From positions 3,552 through 67,551 of the forward strand of contig NZ_BAAAUT010000043.1 in the NCBI RefSeq assembly GCF_039534085.1: a stretch of 64,000 nucleotides of DNA, read 5' to 3'. A program made the translations under genes and the position numbers. Of the stretch, positions 34,247 to 43,349 are shown piece after piece. The stretch comes from Planomonospora_B alba (GTDB lineage: Bacteria; Actinomycetota; Actinomycetes; Streptosporangiales; Streptosporangiaceae). Below the pieces are notes generated by a model. The model had not been told where the DNA came from, did not search any database, and saw only the letters and a program-made list of their open reading frames with translations. Positions within the stretch are counted from its first letter, which is position 1, and each line of letters begins with the position of its first letter.

Positions 34247-35506
34247 CTAGGCGAACACCTTCTGCACGTGGTGGAGGCCGCGGACCAGGGCGTCGATCTC
34301 GGCCGTCGTGTTGTACAGGTAGAAGGACGCCCGCGTGGTGGCGGGAATCCCGAACCTCAGGTGGAGCGGGCGGGCGCAGTGGTGCCCCACGCGCACCGCC
34401 ACCCCGAACTCGTCGTCCAGGATCTGCCCGATGTCGTGCGGGTGGATGCCTGCGACGGTGAAGGAGACGATGCCGCCCCGGTCCACCAGGTCCTCGGGGC
34501 CGATCACCTTCAGGCCGGGGACCTCGCGCAGCGCCTGCAGCGCGTACGCCGTCAGCTCGCGCTCGTGGCGGGCGATCGCCTCCAGGCCGACGGAGGACAG
34601 GTAGTCCAGCGCCGCGCCCAGGCCGACGGCCTCGACGATCGGCGGGGTGCCCGCCTCGAACTTGTGCGGCGCGGGCGCGTAGGTCGCGCGGTCCATCCAG
34701 ACCGCCTCGATCATCTCGCCGCCGCCCAGGAACGGGGGCATCGCCTCCAGCAGCTCGGCCCGGGCCCACAGCACGCCGATCCCGGAGGGACCGGCGGCCT
34801 TGTGCCCGGTGAACGCCAGGAAGTCCACGCCGAGCGCGGCCACGTCGACCGGCTTGTGCGGGACCGACTGCGAGGCGTCCAGCATCATCAGCGCGCCGAC
34901 CTGGCGGACCCGGGCCAGGACCCGGTCCACCGGGTTGACCGTGCCGAGCACGTTCGACTGGTGCGCGATCGAGACGATCTTCGTCCGCTCGGTGACCAGT
35001 TCCTCCAGGTCCGACAGGTCCAGCCGGCCGTCGTCGGTGACGGAGAACCACTTCAGCGTGGCGCCGGTCCGCTGCGCGAGCAGCTGCCAGGGGACGATGT
35101 TGGAGTGGTGCTCCATCTCGGAGATGACGATCTCGTCTCCGGGGCCCATCGCGAAGCGCGGGTCGGAGCCGGCCCGGTTGCCGAAGGCGTAGGCGACCAG
35201 GTTGAGCGCCTCGGAGGCGTTCTTGGTGAAGACGATCTCGTCGCGGCTCGGCGCGCCGACGAAGGCGGCGACCTTGTCGCGGGCGTTCTCGAAGGCCTCG
35301 GTGGACTCCGACCCCAGCACGTGCATCGCGCGGCCGACGTTGCCGTAGTGCATCGCCATGTGCTCGCGCACGGCCTCGATCACCTGGGTGGGCTTCTGCG
35401 AGGAGTTGCCCGAGTCGAGGTAGACCAGAGGCCTGCCGCCGGGCAGCTCGCGGGAGAGGACCGGGAAGTCCTTCCTGATCCTCTCCACGTCGAACGCGGT
35501 GTCCAT
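34247..35506 (-). CDS. sufS: Cysteine desulfurase SufS
   Basis: 419 aa from ATG 35506. PLP-dependent: the cofactor Lys is in FTGHKAAGPSGIG, the catalytic Cys in VRVGHHCARPLH. N-terminal RKDFPVLSRELPGGRPLVYLDSG and QKPTQVIEA are typical of group II (SufS) desulfurases. It takes sulfur from cysteine and passes it to SufU. It lies 70 bp downstream of sufC in the operon. Confidence 0.95.
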   Translation of the reverse strand: MDTAFDVERIRKDFPVLSRELPGGRPLVYLDSGNSSQKPTQVIEAVREHMAMHYGNVGRAMHVLGSESTEAFENARDKVAAFVGAPSRDEIVFTKNASEALNLVAYAFGNRAGSDPRFAMGPGDEIVISEMEHHSNIVPWQLLAQRTGATLKWFSVTDDGRLDLSDLEELVTERTKIVSIAHQSNVLGTVNPVDRVLARVRQVGALMMLDASQSVPHKPVDVAALGVDFLAFTGHKAAGPSGIGVLWARAELLEAMPPFLGGGEMIEAVWMDRATYAPAPHKFEAGTPPIVEAVGLGAALDYLSSVGLEAIARHERELTAYALQALREVPGLKVIGPEDLVDRGGIVSFTVAGIHPHDIGQILDDEFGVAVRVGHHCARPLHLRFGIPATTRASFYLYNTTAEIDALVRGLHHVQKVFA

Positions 35507-35576
35507 CAAGCCCTCATCACTCCTGGTTCGCTCTGGCGGGGGATGGCGGTGCGGGCCCGCCGGGCCCGCACCCGTG

Positions 35577-36350
35577 TCAGGCGCTCGCCTTGGTGTACTG
35601 CTCGTAGCCCTCGGCCTCGAGCTTCTCGGCGAGCTCGGGACCGCCCTCCTCGACGACCCGGCCGGCGGCGAAGACGTGGACGAAGTCCGGCTTCACGTAG
35701 CGCAGGATGCGGGTGTAGTGGGTGATCAGGAGCACGCCGGTCTCACCGGAGGCGCGGAAGCGGTTGATGCCCTCGGACACGACGCGCAGCGCGTCGACGT
35801 CCAGTCCGGAGTCGGTCTCGTCGAGGACGGCGATCTTCGGCTTGAGCAGCTCCAGCTGGAGGATCTCGTGGCGCTTCTTCTCACCGCCGGAGAAGCCCTC
35901 GTTGAGGTTGCGCTGGGCGAAGGCGGGGTCGATGGACAGGGCGTCCATGCCGGCCTTCAGGTCCTTGGCGAACTCGCGGAGCTTGGGGGCCTCGCCGCGC
36001 ACCGCGGTGACCGCCGAGCGCAGGAAGTTGGAGACCGAGACGCCGGGGACCTCGACCGGGTACTGCATGGCGAGGAACAGGCCGGCCCGGGCGCGCTCGT
36101 CGACGCCCAGCTCCAGCAGGTCGACGCCGTCCAGCAGGACCTGGCCGCCGGTGATCGTGTACTTCGGGTGGCCGGCGATCGCGTAGGCGAGGGTGGACTT
36201 GCCGGAGCCGTTGGGGCCCATGATGGCGTGGGTCTCACCGGCGTTCACGGTCAGGTTCACACCGCGCAGGATCTGCTTGTCCTCGACGGCGACCTGCAGG
36301 TCGCGGATCTCGAGAGTGGACCCCGAGCGGACTCGGCTCGAATCAGACAC
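35577..36350 (-). CDS. sufC: Fe-S assembly ATPase SufC
   Basis: 257 aa. Walker A GPNGSGKSTLAYA, signature FSGGEKKRHEILQLELL, Walker B IAVLDETDSGLDVDALR, switch VLLITHYTRIL. It is the ATPase of the SufBC2D scaffold. GTG start; the TAG stop of the Rieske gene shares one base with it. Confidence 0.96.
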   Translation of the reverse strand: MSDSSRVRSGSTLEIRDLQVAVEDKQILRGVNLTVNAGETHAIMGPNGSGKSTLAYAIAGHPKYTITGGQVLLDGVDLLELGVDERARAGLFLAMQYPVEVPGVSVSNFLRSAVTAVRGEAPKLREFAKDLKAGMDALSIDPAFAQRNLNEGFSGGEKKRHEILQLELLKPKIAVLDETDSGLDVDALRVVSEGINRFRASGETGVLLITHYTRILRYVKPDFVHVFAAGRVVEEGGPELAEKLEAEGYEQYTKASA

Positions 36351-36667
36351 TATGACTCCTTCGAGAGCGAGACGAGGACGTCATCGCCGTCGATCTTCAC
36401 TCGGTAGACGGGAACGGGCTTGGTGGCGGGCGGGCCGGTGGGCTTGCCGGAGCGCAGGTCGAAGCACGAGCCGTGCAGCCAGCACTCCAGGCTGCCGTCG
36501 TAGACCTCGCCCTCGCTGAGCCTGACCTCGGCGTGGGAGCACACGTCGTGCAGGGCGTGCACCTCGTCGCCCTGGCGGACCAGCGCCACGGGGGTGTCGC
36601 CGACCTCGACGCCGATCACTCCCCCGTCGGGGATGTCGGCGAGCGCGCAGACCTTCTCGAACGTCAC
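36350..36667 (-). CDS. Rieske-type ferredoxin in the suf operon
   Basis: 105 aa from GTG 36667. The 2Fe-2S Rieske motifs are CSHAEVRL (CxH) and CWLHGSCFD (CxxH). It resembles non-heme (bifunctional) Rieske ferredoxins of dioxygenase systems. In actinobacteria this gene is often fixed between sufD and sufC; it may supply electrons for cluster assembly, but that is not proven. It overlaps sufD by 4 bp (GTGA). Confidence 0.92.
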   Translation of the reverse strand: MTFEKVCALADIPDGGVIGVEVGDTPVALVRQGDEVHALHDVCSHAEVRLSEGEVYDGSLECWLHGSCFDLRSGKPTGPPATKPVPVYRVKIDGDDVLVSLSKES

Positions 36668-37785
36668 CGCTCCAGCTCCGCCTCGACCTTGGCGACGACC
36701 CGCTCGCGGAGCTCGGGCAGCTCGATCTTCTCCAGCAGCTGCCCGAAGAAGCCGCGGATGACCAGGCGGCGGGCCTCGTCGAACGGGATGCCGCGGGCCT
36801 GCAGGTAGAAGATGTGCTCGTCGTCCAGGCGGCCGGAGGCGCTGGCGTGGCCCGCGCCGGCGACCTCGCCGGTGAGGATCTCCAGGTTCGGCACCGAGTC
36901 GGCGCGGGCGCCGTCGGTCAGCAGCAGGTTGCGGTTGAGCTCGTAGGTGTCGGTGCCCTCGGCCTCGACCCGGATGATCACGTCGCCGATCCAGACGGCG
37001 TGCGCGTCCTCGCCCTGCAGCGCGCCCTTGTAGACCACGTTGCTCTTGCAGTTGGGCTGGGAGTGGTCCACCAGCAGGCGGTGCTCGATGTGCTGGCCGG
37101 CGTCCACGAAGTACAGGCCGGTCAGGTCGGCGTCGCCGCCGGGGGCGGTGTAGGAGACCGAGGGCGCCAGCCGCACCAGGTCGCCGCCGAGGGTGACGAC
37201 GAAGCTGCGGAAGGTCGCGTCCTTGCCCAGCTGCGCGTGGTGGTGCGAGACGTGCACCGCGTCGTCGGCCCAGTCCTGCAGGCTGACGACCTTCAGCGTG
37301 GCGCCGTCGCCGACGACGAACTCGACGTTGTCGGCGTAGACCGCGCTGCCGGTGTGCTCCAGCACGACGACGGCCTCGGCCATCGGCTCCAGCACCACGA
37401 CGGTGTGGCCGTAGGCCGCGCCCTCGCCCGAGCCGGTGAAGGTGATCACGGTCGGCTTGGAGGCGACCGCCTCGCGCGGGAAGGTGACCACGGTCGCCTT
37501 CTCGAAGGAGGCGTAGGCCTGCGCGCTGACCCGGTCCTCGGGCACGTAGGCCGTCCCGATCCGGGCGTCGCCGCGGCCGGCGGTCTCCACCGTGGCCTCG
37601 GGGGCGGCGTCCACGGTCACCAGCACGTTGCCGGAGACGGCGGCCGTGCCGTCGTGCAGGCCCTTCAGGCGCGAGAGCGGGGTGAAGCGCCACTCCTCCT
37701 CGCGGCCGGTCGGGACCTCGAAGTCGGCCGGGTCGTAGGACGACTTCGCGTGCAGGCCCGACAGGGGCTTCGTTTCGAGACCCAT
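36664..37785 (-). CDS. sufD: Fe-S scaffold protein SufD
   Basis: 373 aa. Beta-helical SufB/SufD core with the C-terminal signature HASASGRLDDEHIFYLQARGIPFDEARRLVIRGFF (key residues H..G..DDEHIFYLQARG). N-terminus GREEEWRFTPLSRL is typical. It forms the scaffold with SufB and SufC. Its ATG overlaps the SufB stop as TGATG. Confidence 0.95.
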   Translation of the reverse strand: MGLETKPLSGLHAKSSYDPADFEVPTGREEEWRFTPLSRLKGLHDGTAAVSGNVLVTVDAAPEATVETAGRGDARIGTAYVPEDRVSAQAYASFEKATVVTFPREAVASKPTVITFTGSGEGAAYGHTVVVLEPMAEAVVVLEHTGSAVYADNVEFVVGDGATLKVVSLQDWADDAVHVSHHHAQLGKDATFRSFVVTLGGDLVRLAPSVSYTAPGGDADLTGLYFVDAGQHIEHRLLVDHSQPNCKSNVVYKGALQGEDAHAVWIGDVIIRVEAEGTDTYELNRNLLLTDGARADSVPNLEILTGEVAGAGHASASGRLDDEHIFYLQARGIPFDEARRLVIRGFFGQLLEKIELPELRERVVAKVEAELER

Positions 37786-39197
37786 CAGCCGACGGCCCCT
37801 TCCATCTGCAGCTCGATCAGGCGGTTCAGCTCCAGCGCGTACTCCATCGGCAGCTCGCGCGCGATCGGCTCGACGAAGCCGCGCACGATCATCGCCATCG
37901 CCTCGTCCTCGTCCAGGCCGCGGCTCATCAGGTAGAACAGCTGGTCCTCGGAGACCTTGGAGACCGTGGCCTCGTGCCCCATCGCCACGTCGTCCTCGCG
38001 GACGTCGACGTAGGGGTAGGTGTCGGAGCGGCTGATCTGGTCGACCAGGAGCGCGTCGCACTTGACCGTGCTGGCGCTGCCGTGCGCGCCCTCCTCGATC
38101 TGGACCAGGCCGCGGTAGGAGGTGCGGCCGCCGCCGCGGGCCACGGACTTGGAGATGACGGTGGAGGAGGTGTGCGGAGCCAGGTGCACCATCTTGGCGC
38201 CGGCGTCCTGGTGCTGGCCCTCACCGGCGAAGGCGACGCTCAGGGTCTCGCCCTTGGCGTGCGGGCCCATGAGGTAGACGGCCGGGTACTTCATCGTGAC
38301 CTTGGAGCCGATGTTGCCGTCGATCCACTCCATGGTCGCGCCCTCGTAGGCCACGGCGCGCTTGGTGACCAGGTTGTAGACGTTGTTCGACCAGTTCTGG
38401 ATGGTCGTGTAGCGGCAGCGGGCGCCCTTCTTCACGATGATCTCCACGACCGCGCTGTGCAGCGAGTCGGAGGAGTAGATCGGGGCGGTGCAGCCCTCGA
38501 CGTAGTGGACGTAGGCGTCCTCGTCGACGATGATCAGGGTCCGCTCGAACTGGCCCATGTTCTCGGTGTTGATCCGGAAGTAGGCCTGGAGCGGGATCTC
38601 GACGTGCACGCCCTTCGGCACGTAGATGAACGAGCCGCCCGACCAGACGGCGGTGTTCAGCGCGGCGAACTTGTTGTCGCCGACCGGGATGACGGTGCCG
38701 AAGTACTCCTTGAAGAGCTCCTCGTGCTCGCGCAGGCCGGTGTCGGTGTCGACGAAGATGACACCCTTCTCCTCGAGGTCCTCACGGATCTTGTGGTAGA
38801 CGACCTCGGACTCGTACTGCGCGGCGACGCCGGCGATGAGGCGCTGCTTCTCCGCCTCGGGGATGCCGAGCTTGTCGTAGGTGTTCTTGATGTCCTCGGG
38901 CAGCTCGTCCCAGGAGGCGGCCTGCTTCTCGGTGGAGCGCACGAAGTACTTGATGTTGTCGAAGTCGATGCCGGACAGGTCCGAGCCCCACGTCGGCAGC
39001 GGCTTCTTGTCGAACAGGCGCAGGCCCTTCAGACGGAGGTCCAGCATCCACTCCGGCTCGTTCTTGAGCGCGGAGATGTTACGGACGACCTCCTCGGACA
39101 GACCCCTGCGAGCCGCGGCGCCAGCCGTATCGGAGTCGGCCCAGCCGAACTTGTAATTCCCGAGGCCTTCCAGCTCCGGGCGGTCGGTGACAGTCAC
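37785..39197 (-). CDS. sufB: Fe-S scaffold protein SufB
   Basis: 470 aa from GTG 39197 (AAGGAG site upstream; start GTGA overlaps the sufR stop). Conserved blocks: NEPEWMLDLRLKGLRLF, GVIFVDTDTGLREHEELFKEYFG, YVEGCTAPIYSSDSLH (with the scaffold Cys), and DVAMGHEATVSKVSEDQLFYL. No intein is present, unlike mycobacterial SufB. It is the site where clusters are built. Translation appears coupled to sufR. Confidence 0.96.
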   Translation of the reverse strand: MTVTDRPELEGLGNYKFGWADSDTAGAAARRGLSEEVVRNISALKNEPEWMLDLRLKGLRLFDKKPLPTWGSDLSGIDFDNIKYFVRSTEKQAASWDELPEDIKNTYDKLGIPEAEKQRLIAGVAAQYESEVVYHKIREDLEEKGVIFVDTDTGLREHEELFKEYFGTVIPVGDNKFAALNTAVWSGGSFIYVPKGVHVEIPLQAYFRINTENMGQFERTLIIVDEDAYVHYVEGCTAPIYSSDSLHSAVVEIIVKKGARCRYTTIQNWSNNVYNLVTKRAVAYEGATMEWIDGNIGSKVTMKYPAVYLMGPHAKGETLSVAFAGEGQHQDAGAKMVHLAPHTSSTVISKSVARGGGRTSYRGLVQIEEGAHGSASTVKCDALLVDQISRSDTYPYVDVREDDVAMGHEATVSKVSEDQLFYLMSRGLDEDEAMAMIVRGFVEPIARELPMEYALELNRLIELQMEGAVG

Positions 39198-39913
39198 CTT
39201 CCGGTCTCCTTGCTCGATTCGTCGATCGTTTGTGGACGGGGCGGGCTCACGTGGGTGGTGCAGACCCCGTCGCCGTGGGCGATGGTCGCGAGCCGCTGCA
39301 CGGGAGTGCCGAGGATCTGCGCGAACGCCTCCGTCTCGGCCTCGCACAGCTGCGGGAACTCCGCGGCCACGTGCGCCACCGGGCAGTGGTGCTGGCACAG
39401 CTGCTCGCCGCCGAGGGCGGCCCTGCTGGCCGAGGCGGCGTAGCCGTCGGCCGAGAGCGCCTCGGCCAGGACGCGGACCCGCTCGGAGGCGGGCACGTCC
39501 TGCATCTCCCCCCGCAGGCGGCCGATCAGGCCGGACACCTGCGAACGCGCGAACTCGGTCACCGCCTCCTCGCCCAGCCGGTCGGCGAGGAAGCGCAGCG
39601 CGCTCCCCGCCAGCCCGTCGTAGGCGTGCTCGAAGGCGCTGCGTCCGGCGTCGGTGATGGCGAACAGTTTCGCCGGCCGTCCTCTTCCCCGCTGGCCGCG
39701 CGGGCGCGCCGTACGGGGCTCGATCATCCCCTCGGCGAGCAGCGCGTCCAGGTGGCGGCGGACGGCGGCGGGGGTGAGCCCGAGCCGTTCTCCGAGGGCG
39801 GCGGCGGTGACGGGTCCGTGCTCCAGGATGAGCCGGGCGACGCGCGCGCGCGTGCCGGTCTCCGCGGACACGGCGGAGGGCCGCGCGACGGCGGCTCCCT
39901 GGGTGTCCTTCAT
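39194..39913 (-). CDS. sufR: Fe-S-sensing repressor SufR
   Basis: 239 aa from ATG 39913; longer frames run into the promoter elements. The N-terminal winged helix is GPVTAAALGERLGLTPAAVRRHLDALLAEG followed by GRGRPAKLFAITDAG (wing). The C-terminal Cys motif LCQHHCPVAHVAAEFPQLCE (Cx3Cx12C) is the cluster ligand set. Known role: holo-SufR represses the suf operon when Fe-S supply is sufficient. It is the first gene of the operon. Its likely operator lies 14 bp before the start codon. Confidence 0.93.
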   Translation of the reverse strand: MKDTQGAAVARPSAVSAETGTRARVARLILEHGPVTAAALGERLGLTPAAVRRHLDALLAEGMIEPRTARPRGQRGRGRPAKLFAITDAGRSAFEHAYDGLAGSALRFLADRLGEEAVTEFARSQVSGLIGRLRGEMQDVPASERVRVLAEALSADGYAASASRAALGGEQLCQHHCPVAHVAAEFPQLCEAETEAFAQILGTPVQRLATIAHGDGVCTTHVSPPRPQTIDESSKETGR

Positions 39914-39927
39914 CCGGGGCACGTATT

Positions 39928-39942
39928 TCACAACATCAGTGT
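39928..39942 (-). promoter_or_regulatory. SufR operator
   Basis: On the minus strand ACACT-GATGT-TGTGA matches the ACACT-N5-TGTGA inverted repeat described for mycobacterial SufR. It sits 14 bp upstream of sufR, in the expected promoter region. Confidence 0.7.
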
Positions 39943-40002
39943 GGCGTAATTGCTTCCCGGCTGCCAAACCGGAGGGACGCCTCCCGGGATGCAATGCGTC
40001 AC

Positions 40003-40021
40003 CCAGGAAAGGCTTACCTAA
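40003..40021 (-). promoter_or_regulatory. IdeR/DmdR-like iron box upstream of suf
   Basis: On the minus strand TTAGGTAAGCCTTTCCTGG matches 16 of 19 positions of the DtxR/IdeR consensus TWAGGTWAGSCTWACCTWA. It overlaps the stop of the MFS gene, 89 bp before the sufR start. Confidence 0.5.
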
Positions 40022-41259
40022 CCTGCGGAAACGCCGGACCTCCCGCGCCGCAGGCCCGCGAAGACCGCCAGCGCCGCGACGGCGAAGCCCGCCAGGACGT
40101 AGGCCATCGGCCGGGCCGAGTCCCCGTCACCCAGCCCGACCAGCGGGGCGGCGAGCCCGCCGAGGGCGAACTGCACGACGCCCACCAGCGCCGAAGCGCT
40201 CCCGGCGACCTGCGGGGACTGCCCGGCCAGCGCGAGCGCGCCGCCGCCCGGCACCACCAGGCCCGTGCCGCAGGCCGTCACGAACAGCGCCGCGACCAGC
40301 GCCTCGAACGGCAGGCCCGCCAGCGCCACGGTGACCAGCGCACCCGCCCCGGCCAGGCAGAGGAGCAGCCCCGCCATGATCATCCCCTCGGGGCTCAGCC
40401 TGCTCCCGGCGATCCGCCCGCCGACCTGCGCGGCGGCGGTCAGGCCGAGGGCGTTGAGCGCGAACACCAGGGAGTAGGTCTGCGCCGAGGCGCCGTACAC
40501 CTCCTGGATCACGAACGGCGAGCCGGAGATGTAGGCGAACAGGCCGGCGAAGCCCAGGCCGGAGGCGAGCGCGGCCGCCATGAAGGAGCGGTCGCGCAGC
40601 AGGCGCCCGAAGGCCGCCAGGGTGTGCCGGAGCCCGCCCTCCTCCCGCCGCCCGGCGGGGAGCGTCTCGCGCACCCCGCCGGCCGCGGCGGCCAGCAGCG
40701 CCAGGCCCATGGCGCTCAGCACGGCGAAGATCCCCCGCCAGGAGGTGTGGGCGAGCACCTGCGCGCCGAGGATCGGGGCCAGCATCGGGGCCAGTCCGCT
40801 GACGAGCATGAGGGTGGCGAAGATGCGCGCGATGGCGGCGCCCTCGTACAGGTCGCGCACGACCGCGCGCACGATCACCAGCGCGGCCCCGCCCGCGATC
40901 CCCTGGAGCAGCCGGAATCCGATCAGTGCCTGCGCCGACGGGGAGAACGCGCACAGCAGCGAGGCCGCAGCGTAGGCGCCGATCCCGGCCAGCAGCGGGA
41001 GGCGGCGCCCCCGCACGTCGCTGAGCGGGCCGGCGACGACCTGTCCGACGGCGACGCCGACGAGGCAGGCGGTGAGGGTCAGCTGGACCTGCGCCTGGCC
41101 GGCGTCCAGCTCGCCGGCGATCGCGGGGAACGCGGGCAGGTACATGTCGATGGAGAGAGGGCCGATCGCCGAGAGCGAGCCCAGGACGAGCAGCAGGAGC
41201 CTCCTGCGCCGTCCCCCCGGTGCGTGCGTGGCGTCCTGTCGTACGGCGCCGGCGGTCAT
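40018..41259 (-). CDS. Bcr/CflA-family MFS drug exporter
   Basis: 413 aa from ATG 41259 (GGGAG 8 nt upstream; ATG 41274 has no such site). Twelve membrane helices. The family marks are GPLSIDMYLPAFPAI in helix 1 and GPLSDVRGRRLPLLAG (MFS motif A) after helix 2. It pumps drugs or amino-acid derivatives out by proton exchange. The stop codon overlaps the iron-box-like sequence that precedes sufR. Confidence 0.92.
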   Translation of the reverse strand: MTAGAVRQDATHAPGGRRRRLLLLVLGSLSAIGPLSIDMYLPAFPAIAGELDAGQAQVQLTLTACLVGVAVGQVVAGPLSDVRGRRLPLLAGIGAYAAASLLCAFSPSAQALIGFRLLQGIAGGAALVIVRAVVRDLYEGAAIARIFATLMLVSGLAPMLAPILGAQVLAHTSWRGIFAVLSAMGLALLAAAAGGVRETLPAGRREEGGLRHTLAAFGRLLRDRSFMAAALASGLGFAGLFAYISGSPFVIQEVYGASAQTYSLVFALNALGLTAAAQVGGRIAGSRLSPEGMIMAGLLLCLAGAGALVTVALAGLPFEALVAALFVTACGTGLVVPGGGALALAGQSPQVAGSASALVGVVQFALGGLAAPLVGLGDGDSARPMAYVLAGFAVAALAVFAGLRRGRSGVSAG

Positions 41260-41450
41260 CGGCGGTTCTCCCATCCCTCACGGACCACGGTGGGCCCGCT
41301 GCGGGCCGAGCATCGGAACAGGATCCGGTCATCCGATATTCCCGATACCGGAATCTCACTTTCCGCACCCGCACGGCCGCGGCCCCGCGGCCCGCCGCGG
41401 GGCCGCGCACCGCCCGCGCCCTGGATCCGGCCCCGCCCCCCGCGCGGCGC

Positions 41451-41540
41451 GGCGGACTCCCGCCCCGGGCCCCGCCCCGGACACGGGCGCCGGCGGGCGG
41501 ACTCCCGCCCCGGGCCCCGCCCCGGACACGGGCGCCGGCG
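41451..41540. repeat. Perfect 45-bp tandem duplication
   Basis: 41451-41495 and 41496-41540 are identical (unit begins ggcggactcccgccccgggc), followed by 7 bases of a third copy. It lies 50 bp before the ABC ATPase start. Confidence 0.92.
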
Positions 41541-41578
41541 GGCGGACGGCCGCGAACGGGACCGCGCCGGCGAGTCCC

Positions 41579-41584
41579 TAGACT
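41579..41584 (+). promoter_or_regulatory. -10 element for leaderless ABC ATPase mRNA
   Basis: TAGACT, 7 nt before ATG 41592, with no ribosome site. Confidence 0.5.
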
Positions 41585-41591
41585 CGTGGCC

Positions 41592-42500
41592 ATGGACTCC
41601 CCAGCCGTCGAGATCATCGATCTGGTCAAGAGATACGGCCGAACGACCGCGATCGACGGCCTCACCTTCAGCGCCGCCCGCGGGGCGGTCACCTCCGTCC
41701 TCGGCCCCAACGGCGCGGGCAAGACCTCCACGGTCGAGATCTGCGAGGGCTTCCGGCGCGCGGACGGCGGCACCGTGAACGTGCTCGGGCTCGACCCGGC
41801 CCGGCCGGAGCTGCGGGCGCGGGTGGGCGTGATGCTCCAGTCCGGGGGCGTGCCGCCGGCCATGCGCTGCGGCGAGTGGCTGCGGCTGGTGTCCCGCTTC
41901 TACTCCGACCCGCTCGACCCCGCGGCGCTGCTGGACCGGCTCGGGCTGACCGAGCACGCCCGCACGCCGTACCGGAGGCTGTCCGGCGGCCAGCAGCAGC
42001 GCGTCTCGCTGGCCGCGGCGGTGGTCGGCCGCCCCGAGCTGGTCTTCCTCGACGAGCCGACCGCCGGGCTGGACCCCCAGGCCCGCCACGCCTGCTGGGA
42101 GCTGGTGGGCGACCTGCGGGCCGCCGGGGTGTCGGTGGTGCTGACCACCCACCACATGGACGAGGCCGAGAAGCTCTCCGACCACGTGGTGGTCATCGAC
42201 CGCGGCCGGGTGGTGGCCCAGGGCACGCCCGCCGCGCTCACCGGCGCCGAGCGGCAGCTGCGCTTCCGCGCCCGGCCGGGGCTCGCCCTCGACGAGCTGC
42301 TCACCGCGCTGCCGGCGGGCAGCGCGGCCAAGGAGTCCCCCGCGGGGCACTACATCATCGAGGGGCAGGTCGGCCCCGAGCTGCTGGCGACCGTGACGGC
42401 CTGGTGCGCGACCGAGGGCGTCACCGCCGACGACCTCAGCATCGAGCGCCGCACCCTGGAAGACGTCTTCCTCGAACTGACCGGCCGGGAGCTGCGATGA
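41592..42500 (+). CDS. ABC-2 exporter ATPase subunit
   Basis: 302 aa. Walker A GPNGAGKTSTVEI, signature LSGGQQQRVSLAAAVV, Walker B LVFLDEPTAGLDPQ, switch VVLTTHHMDEAEKL. The C-terminal extension ending in IERRTLEDVFLELTGRELR is typical of DrrA-type ATPases. It probably exports a drug or natural product with the adjacent permease, whose gene it overlaps by ATGA. Confidence 0.93.
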   Translation: MDSPAVEIIDLVKRYGRTTAIDGLTFSAARGAVTSVLGPNGAGKTSTVEICEGFRRADGGTVNVLGLDPARPELRARVGVMLQSGGVPPAMRCGEWLRLVSRFYSDPLDPAALLDRLGLTEHARTPYRRLSGGQQQRVSLAAAVVGRPELVFLDEPTAGLDPQARHACWELVGDLRAAGVSVVLTTHHMDEAEKLSDHVVVIDRGRVVAQGTPAALTGAERQLRFRARPGLALDELLTALPAGSAAKESPAGHYIIEGQVGPELLATVTAWCATEGVTADDLSIERRTLEDVFLELTGRELR

Positions 42501-43291
42501 CGACCTCCGCCACCCCCGCGAAGCCCGCGGGCGCCGACCTGGCCCCCCGCGGGGGCGCCGCGCCGCTGCCGGCGATGGTGCTGGCGCAGGCCGGCGCGGA
42601 GATCCGCGCGACGCTCCGCAACGGCGAGCAGCTGCTGCTGACGCTGATCATCCCCGTGCTGCTGCTCGTCGGGTTCTCCGCCGCGCCCCTGGTGGACGTC
42701 GGCGGCGGCTCCCGGGTCGACTTCACCACCCCCGGCGTCCTCGCGCTGGCCGTGATGTCCACGGCCTTCACCGGGCAGGCCATCGCGACCGGCTTCGAGC
42801 GCCGCTACGGCGTGCTGAAGCGGCTGGGCGCGACCCCGCTCTCCCGGAGCGGGCTGCTGCTGGCCAAGACGCTGGCGGTGGTCGCGGTCGAGGCGGTGCA
42901 GGTCGCGGTCGTCTCCGGGGTGGCGCTCGCCCTGGGCTGGCGGCCCTCCGGCTCCCCGCTGTCCGCCCTGGCGCTGGTCGTGCTGGGCACCGCCGCCTTC
43001 AGCGGGCTCGGCCTGCTGATGGCCGGCACCCTGCGCGCCGAGGCCACGCTCGCCGGGGCCAACCTGGTCTACCTCGTCCTGCTCGGCTGCGGCGGGGTCG
43101 TCTTCCCGCTGTCGGTCTTCCCCGACCGGGTGGAGCCGGCGCTGGAGCTGCTGCCCATCTCGGCGCTGACCGGCGGGCTCCGCTCGGTCCTGGCCGACGG
43201 CGCGGCCTTCCCGGTCGCCTCCGCGGCCGTCCTGGCGGTCTGGGCGGCGGTCTCGCTGGGTCTCGCATCGCGGACATTCCGCTGGGAATGA
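42497..43291 (+). CDS. ABC-2 exporter permease subunit
   Basis: 264 aa, six membrane segments (for example LLLTLIIPVLLLVGFSAAP and LAGANLVYLVLLGCGGVVFPL). Conserved ABC-2 patterns: FERRYGVLKRLGATPLSRSGLLLAKTL and LLPISALTGGLRSVL. Partner of the upstream ATPase; the substrate is unknown. Confidence 0.92.
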   Translation: MTTSATPAKPAGADLAPRGGAAPLPAMVLAQAGAEIRATLRNGEQLLLTLIIPVLLLVGFSAAPLVDVGGGSRVDFTTPGVLALAVMSTAFTGQAIATGFERRYGVLKRLGATPLSRSGLLLAKTLAVVAVEAVQVAVVSGVALALGWRPSGSPLSALALVVLGTAAFSGLGLLMAGTLRAEATLAGANLVYLVLLGCGGVVFPLSVFPDRVEPALELLPISALTGGLRSVLADGAAFPVASAAVLAVWAAVSLGLASRTFRWE

Positions 43292-43349
43292 CCCGCCCCC
43301 TCAAGTAAGGTGCGTGAGTCTGGATAGCACCTGAAAAAAGGGGGGGCCT

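Larger units (their letters stand above)
41260..41591. promoter_or_regulatory. Divergent promoter region between MFS and ABC genes
   Basis: 332 bp without a gene. Near the MFS side it is less GC-rich and holds an imperfect palindrome around ATTCC-CGATACC-GGAAT (41338-41354), a possible operator. Near the ABC side it holds a perfect 45-bp tandem repeat. Confidence 0.5.
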
